Part shown: positions 25,089-36,672 of the stretch, piece by piece
How the letters are laid out: every line of letters begins with the position of its first letter
Position numbering within the stretch: the stretch's first letter is position 1
Source: Phocoena phocoena
Taxonomy: Eukaryota > Chordata > Mammalia > Artiodactyla > Phocoenidae
Length of the DNA stretch: 64,000 nucleotides
Direction of reading: 5' to 3'
NCBI RefSeq assembly: GCF_963924675.1
Contig: NC_089220.1
Location: 61,204,639 to 61,268,638, forward strand
The notes under the pieces: generated by a model
What the model saw: the letters and a program-made list of their open reading frames with translations, nothing else
Told to the model about the DNA's origin: nothing
Databases searched by the model: none
Made by a program: the position numbers and the translations under genes

Positions 25089-25167
25089 CTTTTGACCAGT
25101 CGTCCATTTGTACTCCCGTTCCTGTTTGCTCTGGCAATGTCTCTGGTTTCTGCGCCAAGATTTGAAG
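25089..25167 (-). CDS. MIPOL1: MIPOL1 start-codon exon (partial CDS)
   Basis: On the minus strand this 79-bp exon is bounded by a pyrimidine-rich acceptor ending TTTATTTTAG (AG at 25168-25169) and a donor GTAAGG just below 25089. The start codon ATG is at 25107-25105 and opens MDDWSK plus the first base of an aspartate codon (phase 1), which is completed by the exon at 7825. The human protein begins MENWSKDITHSYLEQE, so the match is clear across the splice. MIPOL1 is a coiled-coil protein of about 442 residues in human; its gene was found disrupted in a patient with mirror-image polydactyly. The 60 bases upstream of the ATG inside this exon contain no stop in the same frame, so they may be coding if the upstream exon at 28435-28509 is used. 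About 90 bp below the donor a long TCTCTG-rich tract begins. Confidence 0.9.
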
Positions 25168-26104
25168 CTAAAATAAAGCCAACTCTATATAAATAAACTT
25201 AAAACAATATATCAGAACACACCTAAACCTTACCTTTGTTTAACAGAGAATTTACAGGATAAATGGTTTTCTAAAACATTTATAATAGGACAATTAACTG
25301 TGTATTTCAACACGTGAAATGAAATCTTTTTTCTCAGAAAAAAGTTCTTTCATTCACACCTATATTTTAGTAAATACAGTTCAGGTTAAGCTTCTAGACA
25401 TTCTTGCTGCTTTGGTTAGGGAACCATTTAATTTATTTAACTTAAGTCTTTCCAACTACAATTTCAACAATTAAAAAAAAATAAAAAATTTACTCTATTT
25501 GTCAAATTTCAGATTTATTGATTTGAATGCATATTTTCATATAAAACATTTCATACTTGTAAAAGTAATTTTAAATTCTATTCTAATTTTTTAAAAGATT
25601 ATCATTAACTTGTGGAGTTACTGATTTTTCCCTCTTGCATTTGTTTTCATAATAAATATCATAAAAACTATCCAAGTTTTTTTTTTGCATGCTTTTAAGG
25701 AGAATAAAATTAGATTTACCTCACAGCTAGAACTCTGTGTTCTTTAAAAAGTCCTCAAATAAAGCTGTAGTAAGCTTCTCCTTTCCAATTTTCTCTAAAT
25801 ATGTTGATCTGGAGTTGGCAATCTTTTTCTAAGTTCCTCATTTACTTTTGGATTAGTTGAAAATATAGGAAGTTATTAATATCAAAGAAATATGTTCCAG
25901 TCAACGAAGCCACTTCCCTCCATATTGCCCAAAAAGGTTAATAATAATTGCGGTCTTTTAATAAGAGATTCATATAGCAAGACATGTAGAAAATACAGCC
26001 TTTAATAACCTCTGGAGTATTTTAAAACATGTCTTACAGGTCTTAATGTGCTTAGTAATATACTATTTAAAACCATAATTTTATCCCTCTTCAATATACA
26101 GTCA

Positions 26105-26420
26105 CTCTTCCTCATCATTTACCCAGCTAATGAATGCCAGCAATTAGTAAAATGTAATCCCATTGCACAATCATTTTAATGCTTTTAGCACTCAGAAAAG
26201 TAAACACCAAATTAATACTGCTCAAGCCATATCAGATCCTAGTTGGAAGCAAGCAATTATAGTTCATCTCCTCAGGTGTAATTAAATGATTGGAATGATT
26301 TAGTTCCATAAATGCAAGTTAATTCATAAGCAAGCAACAAATATACTGGGAGTAATTACAAGAAACATTGACAGTCTAAGCAGGGCTAATTCTTTTATGA
26401 AACTGATATAGTAAAATGCT
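26105..26420. promoter_or_regulatory. candidate conserved non-coding element, TAAT-rich
   Basis: A repeat-free block with densely spaced homeodomain-type cores: CTAATGAATG, CCAAATTAATACTG, GTAATTAAATGATTGG, AAGTTAATTC, GAGTAATTACAAG and GGGCTAATTC. The texture (balanced, non-repetitive, long motif runs) resembles vertebrate developmental enhancers. In other mammals, introns around this locus carry regulatory elements for neighbouring developmental genes. Conservation itself cannot be seen here. Confidence 0.35.
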
Positions 26421-27784
26421 GCCCTCTCCTGGGCATATAAGTGAATATTTCAGAGCCAAAAACAAAACATGTCCCCCTAACCCAAAACCTAACTTAAAAA
26501 GACACTAAAAAACAAACAAACAAAAAATAAATCAATTTATCAATTTGATTTCATTCCTTATACAAAAAATTTTAATTTGTGATTTACTATAATAATTTCT
26601 ACACACCCTAGTAATTAATGCTTTTTCCATTCAAGTTCTGAATATGAGTCCCAAAACATACCTGGCAATTATTATAAATCTAATGAAACTAAATCATTCA
26701 TATATAGCACTGACTGCAAGTGAAACTTCTAGTACCCTCTTATACTGCAAGACCAATACCTATATTCTTTCACTGGTAAACCCTAACTGGCATGTTAGAG
26801 ATAACAACTAAGCTATGCTTTTGTAAGTACTAAAATTTGTAAGAAAAATAATCTCTGATGAATGTAAAACAAAATACTCGGTATTATTGTAATTATACAA
26901 AATGGTCTAAAACTAATTGTTTTTAAGGAACTCCAATAACAAAAATAAAAACTAGAGCACAGGTATAATATCATTACAAGCACGTTTTAAAACATAAAGG
27001 GGAGCAGGTAGTACACAAAATAAAACACACCCCAGTTTTACTTAAGCCATTCCCCACTTTTTACTTTCTTAGGCTAACATTCAAAACAAATTTACTTGAA
27101 CACTACTCGATGCTTATTAACTAAACTTATACAAACTTTCAGAAATGTATTTATTATACATTTGAGTTATGCTATAATCAGTAAGTCTGTATTAACACAT
27201 ATGTATTTGTAGCACTAAACCTATTCAGAATCATCCCTTTAACTTTCTGCAAAATTGAACATTTTCTCAAATATTACCAATAGCACAACAAATGTTTAAT
27301 TCTCCAATAAATACAAAAGATACTTGCAGAGGATAATGTTTAACATACCAATATTTTTTAGTGGGGGAGGGAACATTATTCTAAGTCACGGCCTATGCAA
27401 GCTATAAAAATAAAATAAAACAAAATATTAAACAGTCTTGCCACTAAGTTTAAAATGTACAGCACATTTGCTTTGCCCTTGATGTCATAGTCTTATTTTT
27501 CAATTCATATCTTGTACACTGTAAGTTAATTGCTTTTGGAAAGTACTTATTATTCATGTAAAAATTAATGTGCCAATGTGTTTAAATCCCCTTAAATGAC
27601 CATTCATGCATCTTTCTTCTTTAAGTACCTATGAAATCTGTCAAAAGACATCAATGCAAAATGGTCTTAAAGAAAGTTCTAATAGAGATTTTTTCTGCTA
27701 ACACAAGATTTTCATATTCACCAACTTTACTTAAATTCCATTAATTTTTTAAGCTACTTTTAATAAATTCACCAAGTAAAATTT

Positions 27785-28040
27785 TTAGGCCCCGAAGTCT
27801 GTCATTTGTGTTCCAGCTGACATTATGAATATTAATAACAGTGTTATCCTGATTAAATAGGCTTCATATGAAATCCCTGTGAATCCTATAGCTCAGACAT
27901 CTCATTTTTCCAACTCTTTATGAATTTGGATTCTGACATTAAACTGGAAAAATCTTAAAACACAGATTTAATGGCACATTTGCATATTGTCAAGCAAAAA
28001 TTAGATGTTCTAATGATTCAATTAATTACAACTTACTTAT
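27785..28040. promoter_or_regulatory. candidate conserved non-coding element with octamer-like site
   Basis: Repeat-free block containing TGAATATTAATAACAG, CCTGATTAAATAGG, a POU/octamer-like CATTTGCATATTG near 27976 and TGATTCAATTAATTACAA at its end. Motif density suggests an enhancer; this is inference from texture only. Confidence 0.33.
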
Positions 28041-28434
28041 CTATATATTGTAATAGGACTAGAAGATTTTTGTAAACATCAACATATTTTACACATCTAC
28101 TCATTATAGGACAAAGGATTAAGACTATTAAAATACTGATTCCTTTCTTTACACTCACCTTAAATATTTGATATCAAGAACTTTTCAATCAAAAATTATA
28201 TATTCACATTAAAACCAGTGGGATGATTTTTATAGTAGACATCAGATAAACTAGGCTTCTTAAAGTGCTAAATCATTGTATCACATACAAAATATGTTAA
28301 TTGCTTTATCATTATTAATGTCACCAGGTTCAAGCAGCAAAATAAAATCTAAATAAACTTCGTTTTTGTGTTAGAAAAAATTACCCATGTTAAAAAAGAA
28401 AAATAAAATCTTTACTATAACAGACAGAACATAC

Positions 28435-28509
28435 CATATCAGCATCTGTTAAACTAAAATCTTCTCCATCACAGATTCCTGACCTCATTCCTCCAAGTTG
28501 TTTTTAGTT
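28435..28509 (-). CDS. MIPOL1: candidate alternative MIPOL1 upstream coding exon
   Basis: On the minus strand a strong pyrimidine tract (TTTTTTCACTTCTTCTGAG) precedes 28509 and a donor ATG|GTATGT follows 28435. Within these 75 bp is an ATG at 28488-28486 that starts MRSGICDGEDFSLTDADM and ends exactly on a codon boundary. An in-frame TAA at 28506-28504 lies upstream of it. Splicing to 25167 keeps the frame, continues LQILAQKPETLPEQTGTGVQ and then reaches the usual MDDWSK start. The result would be a 38-residue N-terminal extension. Position -3 of this ATG is G, an acceptable initiation context. I do not recall this extension in the reference human protein; the exon could equally be 5' UTR, or a chance match. 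Confidence 0.45.
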
Positions 28510-29585
28510 CTCAGAAGAAGTGAAAAAAGGAGAAATTAATAGCCAGGGAAACCACATACCCTCTTCTCTCTGTAAATATACTGGAATCTGAATATATCTA
28601 CCTAAATTTCCTACTTTCACCCTATCGAAAAACAGAGATTGAAAAAAATTGAACAAACATATCTCTATGCTCTCAAACGGGACTTGACTCTCCGTGTTTA
28701 CTCAGCAGTAAAATACTTGATGAAACAAAATTTGTTCTTTGACTAGTCTAAAATTTCTAATCTGCCTAAAAAGTTATAAGTAATTCTGACATTTATCCTT
28801 CAAAATTAAACAATCCTTCTTTGATAGAAAGGCACTTAAAGAAGGAATTTCATTCCCCAACGTAACAACACCCAGGATTTTTTAAAACTTATTTTAAATA
28901 GGAGATACCCTTCTACCTTACTCCACAAAAGCCACACATGGGCAAGGTGATCGGCTGACTTTGTTTAATGGTGTTTTTTTTCCTAATGCCTCCTTAGTTA
29001 ATCTCAAATTTGTGTAATGTGAATCCAAAGCATCAAACTAGGAATCATTTATAATACTGCCTCATATCCAACTATATGTAACTCCAATTATATCTAACTA
29101 TAACCATGTCAAATTTTGGATTTTCTAGATTGAGAAATGTTGATAATTTCCGCAATGGAATGGTTTCATTAAATGGCCAAAGGAGAGCACTGTTTCTGAG
29201 AGCCAGATATTTTAACATATAACTCAACATATACAACATATGCATATTTTCTAGTGCTGGATTTTCATCTTAGGAGACAAAAGTCTCTCAAATAGCCACA
29301 GTTCCTGGCACATTCTCTCACAAAAAGAATTCCTTTCACATCACAGCCCACTCCCTACCAAGCTCCAGACAACCCAAGTTCCCCACAGCCTGGAAAAGCA
29401 AGAAAAGGTTTAGGGAGAAAGGATAAAAGTAGCCCCATGCAATAGCTATCAAAATTTTAAATACATATACTATTTGACCCCTCCACTACTAAAAGTCTTT
29501 TTAAAATATGTAGGACATATTTGTATGTACAAAGATACACACTGAAGCAGTATTTATCTGTATGAGAAAATACTCATGCTTTAGT
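28510..29585. other. upstream intron or flank, nothing recognised
   Basis: No exon beyond the candidate at 28435-28509, no repeat with clear ends. Confidence 0.45.
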
Positions 29586-29589
29586 CATA

Positions 29590-29985
29590 CTGAACTTCTT
29601 TCTGTTCTTGAACTCACCAAGCTTATTCTTGCCTCAGAACCCTTACACTTACTATTCCCTCTGCCTAGAATTCTTTTCTCTAGATCTCTAAACCATTTTT
29701 TCTTATTATTTAGGCCTTGCTCAAATTCACCTCTTCAAAAAGGTATTGCCTGGCCATCCTATCTAAAGTAGAAACTCCTCTCTCACTCTCATCACATTAC
29801 CTGTGCTACTACCTTCATGAAACCCATTCGTTTAGGTTTTATTTCATTGTTTTTGATATGTATCAGCCAACTATGCATAAGGAAATTACATTCAGACACA
29901 GCCCTTGCTTTTCTCTTTCATCTGTGTCCTTAGAAGGGTGTTTGGCATACAGTAAGTACTCAGTATGTATTTGATGGGCATACAG
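29590..29985 (+). mobile_element. L2 LINE 3'-end fragment
   Basis: Matches L2 3'-end order: TTCCCTCTGCCTAGAATTCT, GCTCAAATTCACCTCTTCAA, TGGCCATCCTATCTAAAGTA, TCTCATCACATTACCTGTGC and TTTGGCATACAGTAAGTACTCAGT. Short ORFs inside it derive from the element. Confidence 0.8.
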
Positions 29986-31552
29986 GTGGATAGATAGATG
30001 TGGAAGAGTCTCTCAACAAGTATTTGTTAAGCACCTATATATTATGTGTCAGTCAACTGTTCTAGGAGTTAAATATAAAATAAATAGGTAAGACAAATTA
30101 ATTTCCTACCCAAAATAAATCTTTAGCTAAAACAATACACGTACAGAACATGGATAAATTAAAGACAGAAAGAAATGTAAAATTATACTTACATATGTAA
30201 ATATACATGCTTGAATAGGATATACATAGGAAACTATTACCAGTGGTTACTCTGAATAAAGGGCCTAAAAGAGTTGAGGCAGGGAAACTGAGAGACTGAG
30301 GGAAAGAAGTATTTCTGTTTCATTTTGTATCTATCTATCTGTATAATTTTATTTTTTTACGAAGTACATGTATTATTTTTAACTTAATGATCAAACATTT
30401 ATTAATAACCTTGGAATTTAACAAGAAACTTTGAAGGAAGCCACATTACATCTAAGAGATTCAAAATGAATAGAAAGAAAGTAATCTTTATGACTCCCTT
30501 GAAACTTTGAAAAAATAATTATTGCCTAATTTACTTTTATAATTATACTTTGTTATGGCTGTTTGCTTGCTTGCTTGGTTTCTGAAGAGTGACAAGTTCT
30601 AATTTAACTAATATATGGCAGAAATTTTTTAGAACAGAAAAGTTTAAAATGAATGAGTTTCCTGAGAATTAAGCATACATTTCTTAAAACAATCACAGTG
30701 CTTTGTTCAATTAGGGACTATTATAATAGTCTTAGTGTTCGGGATTCTGACGTTTAAAAGTTTATAATAGAAATTACTATCAAAAAAGATGAACTACTTC
30801 CCATCATTTAAAATCATGGAAGGGCATCAAATTAAGAGGAAATAAATATTTAGTGTTTAAGATATATGGCTTTCAGATTTTCAAAACCTGGAACACTGCA
30901 TATACCAGATGGAACACTGCAATAGCTTTCAGCGCCAGTTACAAATGACACTTTGAGAATGAATCTGGTATTGCATGGCCTACTGATAAAATTTTAGAAA
31001 GCAAAACTTTAAAACTAGCGTTATTTTCAGAGGGTTAATGGGATACAGGATTTTCTAAAATATCCTGAAACGTTTTGCCCTAGGCCAAACTAAACTAAAT
31101 CACTTAATCTAGCACAGGACAAAATATAAAAACAAAGTCATCTTATAGAATAGTTTCTCTAGGGAACAAACAGCCTGTTTTCTTAAGATTCATGTGATTG
31201 CCAAGTTCTGATGCAAGGACACACTCCTTCACACAAAGGCTTACATTTCCACACAACCAACTGAAGTTCTTGGCAAATCAACGGTAAAAAAGTATTAAGA
31301 GTAACTTAAATCGATCTGTAATGACAACTGGTATGAGCAGCCACTTGAAATCAAATAAAAGAACAGTTGTCAGAAAACGTCTTTCTAAAATAATCATATA
31401 AGTTCTTAAATAATTCATCATATTTCATAATGCTTACTAACAGACTTTATCAAAAAACTTTAATAATTCTCTATAGTTTATATAGTTAAATAATAAGTAG
31501 TAACAGGGACATTAACAAATAACATCAACATACTCCAATAACAAGTTATACT
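29986..31552. other. AT-rich non-coding stretch
   Basis: Contains a piece reading AACAAGTATTTGTTAAGCACCTAT near 30018 that resembles an old interspersed repeat, and a TGCTTGCTTGCTTGG run near 30563. Nothing else recognised. Confidence 0.4.
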
Positions 31553-31570
31553 TTTGCATTTTGAATACTT

Positions 31571-31632
31571 TTTTTAGTATTAATTCTTTTCTTTTTTTAT
31601 TGAAGTATAGGTGATTTACAATGTTGTGTTAG
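31571..31632 (-). mobile_element. 62-bp L1 tail insertion with 18-bp target duplication
   Basis: The insert is the reverse complement of the cetartiodactyl L1 3' terminus: TTTTTTTATTGAAGTATAGG, TGATTTACAATGTTGTGTTA. It is framed by a perfect 18-bp duplication TTTGCATTTTGAATACTT at 31553-31570 and 31633-31650. An extremely 5'-truncated L1 copy. Confidence 0.88.
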
Positions 31633-31953
31633 TTTGCATTTTGAATACTTAATAGCAGTTCATACATTGTATAATAAATATAATGTTTATCTATGCAATT
31701 GGCTAAAATTACAGTACCTAATCATTCCCAATGGACAGTGTGCTGTATGCAAACTATGCGTTTTACTTTTTAAATTGTACTGTTAAAGGCAACTTCTAGG
31801 TTGAAAAATACAATTACTAGAAACAAAATCTTTAAAGAAAGTACAACAAATGTTATGCTTGCAGCTCTAATTTCTTGTTCAATATCAAGAAAGTCACAGC
31901 CATCAGCTTCATTTATCTGATGACCTACTAAAGCTCATGTAACTTCTTAATTC

Positions 31954-32150
31954 TTTTTTTTTTTTTTTTTTTTTTCACTGTTGTGGCCTCTCCCGTTGCG
32001 GAGCACAGGCTCCAAAGGCACAGGCTCAGCGGCCATGGCTCACGGGCCCAGCTGCTCCGCGGCATGTGGGATCTTCCTGGACTGGGGCACGAACCCGCGT
32101 CCCCTGCATCAGCAGGCGGACTCTCAACCACTGCGCCACCAGGGAAGCCC
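31954..32150 (-). mobile_element. CHR-type SINE, short form
   Basis: Reverse orientation: 22-T run at left, CACTGTTGTGGCCTCTCCCG, and head CCACCAGGGAAGCCC at right. Very few changes from the youngest copies. The flanking duplication is not obvious. Confidence 0.95.
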
Positions 32151-32674
32151 AGGAAAGTTATTTTTAAAAAGTCTCAAGATGGCAAATCAACTGAGTTAAA
32201 AATATTACTTACAAAATTAATAGTAATACAACTGTACAGTGTTCCAAAGTACTAAATTAAGTAATGTGTGCTGTTAATTTTTTAAGACATTTTCCAAAAG
32301 ACAATGCTCTTTCATTTTAAAAACCAAGAATTTTATTTAAGAAATTCCATCTCTACGATGTGTTGATTTATACTATATTCATGATTATTGCAAAATGGCT
32401 GTATGAATAACCTGACATTTTACACTACTAACTGTATAAGAAAACCTTTTATAAACTGTGTAGAAAATAAAGAGAAACCAAAAACTGAAACTTAGCTAGT
32501 CATAAATATTAAAACTATTATAAAAGAGCAGTCAAACATTATAAGGCTTCTGGTGGAAGTCACACTAACTAATAATAACTAATAAAACATATTATCCTGG
32601 GGTAGGAGTTGTGGGTAGAGATTGGGGGAGGGAGGAGAGCAGGTTTCACAGGGCAGGCAGAATATGGCGTGTAA

Positions 32675-32822
32675 ATGAAACAAGATTAACTATCATGAAC
32701 TATGAAGGATAACTGTTGAAGCTGGGTTATGAGTATGTAGGGGTTCATTATTCTGTTTCTCCACTCTTCTATGTTTGCAATTTTCCATAATAAATAGTTT
32801 AAAATACATATTATAAAATAAA
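32675..32822 (+). mobile_element. L1 3'-end fragment
   Basis: ATAACTGTTGAAGCTGGGTTATG, GGGGTTCATTATTCTGTTTC and TTTGCAATTTTCCATAATAA are a typical end of older mammalian L1 3' UTRs. Confidence 0.65.
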
Positions 32823-34549
32823 AGAGTACATACACTATCATTTACTTTCACAGAACTAGCAGAGTATTCCATTTTATAATAGAATGTTATCAAAATCTCA
32901 TCAGTCTCATGTCTGATACATATATACGCACGACATATCACGCAACAAATATTGCACATCTTCCACGAATATATACACACACACCTCACACAGATTCTAT
33001 ATTGCATGTCATTTAGAGAAAAGCCTAAAAATTTCATCTTACTATGTAGGAACCGAAAAGCGAATATTATCCGCTGAGGGATATGTACTTTATTTATTAA
33101 AATGCTTTGGAATTACTCCCTGACCTTAAATTTAACAATTTCCTGAAAGTAAGACCTTATGTTACCAATGACCTAGTGCATATGGGAAACTGAATAGGTA
33201 TACTCTGTCACCTTTAGCAAACATTCTCTTCACCAAGCCACTTAGAGGCCATCTGCTGAACCCTGAAGCAACATCCTAGTTAGTTACTGCTAGATTTGCA
33301 ATGTAAGTAACCAAACATCATTTGTTGGAGCCATAACTATATGAATCTGAAATATTCCCTAATTTCATCTTAAAAGACATGTATTTCCATTGCTAGAGAT
33401 GTTTTTCATCTGTAGAACAGTCATAGTTCTTTGTATATGCACAATAATTACCTCTTAGTTAACAAAGATGGTGATTTAGAAGAATCATAAGCAGAAATAG
33501 TGACAATGACTATACTACCATGTCTCAAAATTTCAACACCTTTCACCATTTAATAGGTAAGTCTATACTTGCTCGGACCAACAAATTTAGGTAAATTTTA
33601 TATGTCTTCACAACGTTTAAAAATTATTTTAATAAATAACTCTTCATATCAGTGAAAGAAATAAGTATGTCTGTAATCTTTCACTAAGGTGAAATGATAC
33701 TTTGTCATAGGTCAGATCCCACATTCATTTTCATTTTTATCTCTTCATTTTGAGGAACTGCAAATTCAAATCCCATTCCAGTTGAAATAATTAAGCATTT
33801 GCTGAAATGCCTCCAGAGAACTACCACTGCAAACTTTGAAATACTGACTAAAATATTTTAAAATATATTTTTAAAAACATAGATAAGCTCAAAAGGAAGA
33901 ACAAGAAACATCCACATGTCAAAATCAAACCATAACAGAGAGTAGGACTTGAAGCCAAGTAGTCCACGAGAAGATTGAGACCAAATAGGCTTAAAGGTTA
34001 GGGTTCAACTATGCAGACTTTCCCCTTTTTCCAACCACCTGCTCAATATCTGAGCCAGACACAAGGCACCCACCAAATTAGGTGGAAAAGTTAACTACCT
34101 AAGATCAAAAACAAAAGCCTTTGCCATGGTGGGGCAAGGAATCCAAACTTGTACTTAAGCCAATCAATTAATGTAAAACTGGTTAGCAACCTGAGATCAT
34201 ATAGTACAGCCAGAAATTTAAAAGGGGGGGGGGGAGGAAAAAAAAAGAAAGGGAGAAGTAGGTCATGAGCTAGATTCGTTTATAAGATAATTTCTTTTGA
34301 AAATAAACTCATAGCCACAAAAAACTATAACATATATGAAAGAATTTAACATAAGGAAAAGTAGTACAGGCATACAAAAGAGAGAGGTGGAGACTCATAC
34401 TTGAACAACTAGAGAAAACTAGGCAACCTGAAATCAATCTTCAAAATAGGTATAATTTTTAAATTGCCAGATTGATAAATCGACACAACCCATAAATAAG
34501 AGCAGGCAGTTTTTACAGAAGCATAGATTGATATAAAAATGAACCAAGT
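32823..34549. other. non-coding stretch
   Basis: No gene seen. Contains a short ACACACAC run near 32975 and an 11-base G run at 34224-34234 followed by A-rich sequence. Confidence 0.4.
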
Positions 34550-35090
34550 AGAAATCGTTTAGAAATAAGAAATGTTAATTGAGGTTGAAACTCTATAGAT
34601 GAAGTAAAATCTAGAAAACAGTAGAGCACAGAATTAATGATTTGGAGGCAGAAGGGAAGAAATTCCTCAGAATGCTGCACAGAATAATAGAGTTTAAAAA
34701 TATGAAAAAGTAGGGGCTTCCCTGGTGGCGCAGTGGTTGAGAGTCCGCCTGCCGATGCAGGGGACGCGGGTTCATGCCCTGGTCCAGGAGGATCCTACAT
34801 GCCTTGGAGTGGCTAGGCCCGTGAGCCATGGCCGCTGAGTCTGCATGTCCGGAGCCTGTGCTCCGCAACGGGAGAAGCCACAACAGTGAGAGGCCCGCGT
34901 ACCGCAAAAAAAAAAAAAAAAGAAAAAAAGAAAAAGTAGTTAAGCGACATGGAAGATAAAATAAGATGCTCCAACATATGCCTAATAAGGGTTGGTTAGA
35001 GAAGGGGAGAACCATAAAAATAAAGGAAAAGCAAAATAATTATATGTACCCTAATTAGGACAGAAAATGTATCCCTGGAAAAGAACAACT
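34550..35090 (+). mobile_element. L1 ORF1-region fragment split by a SINE
   Basis: On the left of the SINE: AGAATTAATGATTTGGAGGC, GAAATTCCTCAGAATGCTGC; on the right: TTAAGCGACATGGAAGATAA, AACATATGCCTAATAAGGGT. These are the L1 ORF1 'removal of duplicates' type landmarks remembered from consensus (ACATGGAGGATAGAATGAG and similar). Frames are broken. Confidence 0.5.
34714..34929 (+). mobile_element. CHR-type SINE, short form
   Basis: GGGCTTCCCTGGTGGCGCAG to TACCGC followed by A17 and AAAG units. Duplication GAAAAAGTAG at 34704-34713 and 34930-34939. Inserted in an L1 fragment. Confidence 0.93.
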
Positions 35091-36140
35091 GAATCAGAGT
35101 AATACAGTACTAACATCACATAATTCCCATGGAGATGCAGTCCCAGCAACACATTCTGGCAATGATCTTTCATTTTCTTCAAATTTCCTGAAACTACTGC
35201 ACATCTACATTGTTTTGTTAGCTACAAACCACAGTGATGCATATAATACCCTTCATAATACCAAGAGATGTTTGAAAATGCTAAACCTGTTGATCTTTAT
35301 CCTCTGTTTCCTCAACCTTTCCATCAAGGCACAAGCAGTCACCAATATAACTGCATGTTAATATCAAGTGTGATACTATTTCTTCATTTTTTATAGTCCA
35401 GCACTATCACTTGCACATCTCTTGTCACCAAGTTGGTCAAAACTGTTTGCCAAAGATCAAAATAAATGGCAGAATGCAAAGCCATACTTAAAGGCTGAGA
35501 GCATATAGTACAGTCTGCAGTCTTAGTTCTCACAAGCTAAGATCATATTACAGCTCTTGGAGCATAGGAAAAATATGTATCAGCAATGTTCTACAAAGTT
35601 TTTCTTTATATACACAGAAATTAAAATAGGACTCAAAAAAAAAAAAAATCACCTGGACCCACATCTACATTCTTTCTTAGGAAGCTAGTAGAGAATGTGC
35701 TCCACCAAAACGTGGGAGTAAAGTATGAAAGAGGTGAAAAGAACACCCAAGGTCATGGTGAGAAAAATCACAGGATAATAGCTACACACCAGACATACAG
35801 AAAAACCATTCAAAGTTGACAGCATTAAGAAAACTCCAGGAGCAATTTGTTCAAGAAATAGGAGTTTGAGAAGAGTTTCAAATAAATGATAAGAGAGTCT
35901 GGGGTTGAATCAATAATAAATACACAGAAAACCAAGCAACAAGTAAATAAAATAGCAAAAAACTATGCAGGGGAGGGGGAAGGGAAAATAATCAAAATAT
36001 ACTACATGTATTAGTTGTGAATAGCATCTACATGACCATAATAATGTAAATGCTATATATTTTTTCTATACAAAATTATAATATAACTGTATTATAACAG
36101 AAAGTGAACATGTGTACTGGGGCAGAGGTATCGAAGAGAC
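35091..36140. other. non-coding stretch
   Basis: No gene or clear repeat recognised. A13 run near 35636-35648. Confidence 0.4.
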
Positions 36141-36610
36141 CTATATCCTTGTCTTAGTTACCAGGATCAGCTCTCCCAACTTTCACTCTTCCTTTCTATT
36201 TGGAAGAGGTTAACAGCTAAAAATTATACTTCCCAGGCTCTTTGTAGCTCATGGTCTGAACATAAAAAAAAAAAAGTTCTACCAAGCAGATGTTCTCTAG
36301 CAAGATATGGAAGCAGAAAGTAAAGCAAAGGTCATCTGTCTGCTTTCAGCATGTAAGGTCAGGCAGCTGTGATTGTTTCTGGTGGCAGAGTCTGCAGTCT
36401 AATGTGGAGCATGAGCCTCCTAGATAAGACAGCCACCTGTGGTGTCAGCGACAGCAACAGCTTTCTGGCTTCTAGATTGCAACAATACCACAACCCTGAA
36501 CGATGGTCTAGAGATAGTCCCTGACTTCTGTTCCAGCACTTGGAATAATTTTGTAAGCTGTTAATTCCCTATATAAAGGACCTTTTGCTCGAAATACCTA
36601 GAGTCGTTGT
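36141..36610 (+). repeat. unassigned old interspersed repeat
   Basis: Phrases such as TACTTCCCAGGCTCTTTGTAGC, GCAAGATATGGAAGCAGAAAG and the end TAATTCCCTATATAAAGGAC, CTTTTGCTCGAAATACCTAGAG recur in mammalian interspersed repeats, but I cannot name the family with confidence. Confidence 0.4.
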
Positions 36611-36672
36611 TTTGGGGTTTTTTTTTTTTTTTTTTGCTTTTTTTTGTTTTTTGTTTCTTCTGTCCTATAATG

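Larger units (their letters stand above)
25168..28434. other. intron between candidate exon and start exon
   Basis: 3.3 kb, AT-rich, no SINE or L1 head. Contains the two enhancer-like blocks described separately. CpG is scarce, so it is not a CpG-island promoter. Confidence 0.5.

Noticed and set aside
34611..35015. 134-codon minus-strand ORF
   Set aside because: Runs through a CHR SINE and an L1 remnant; translation of repeats.
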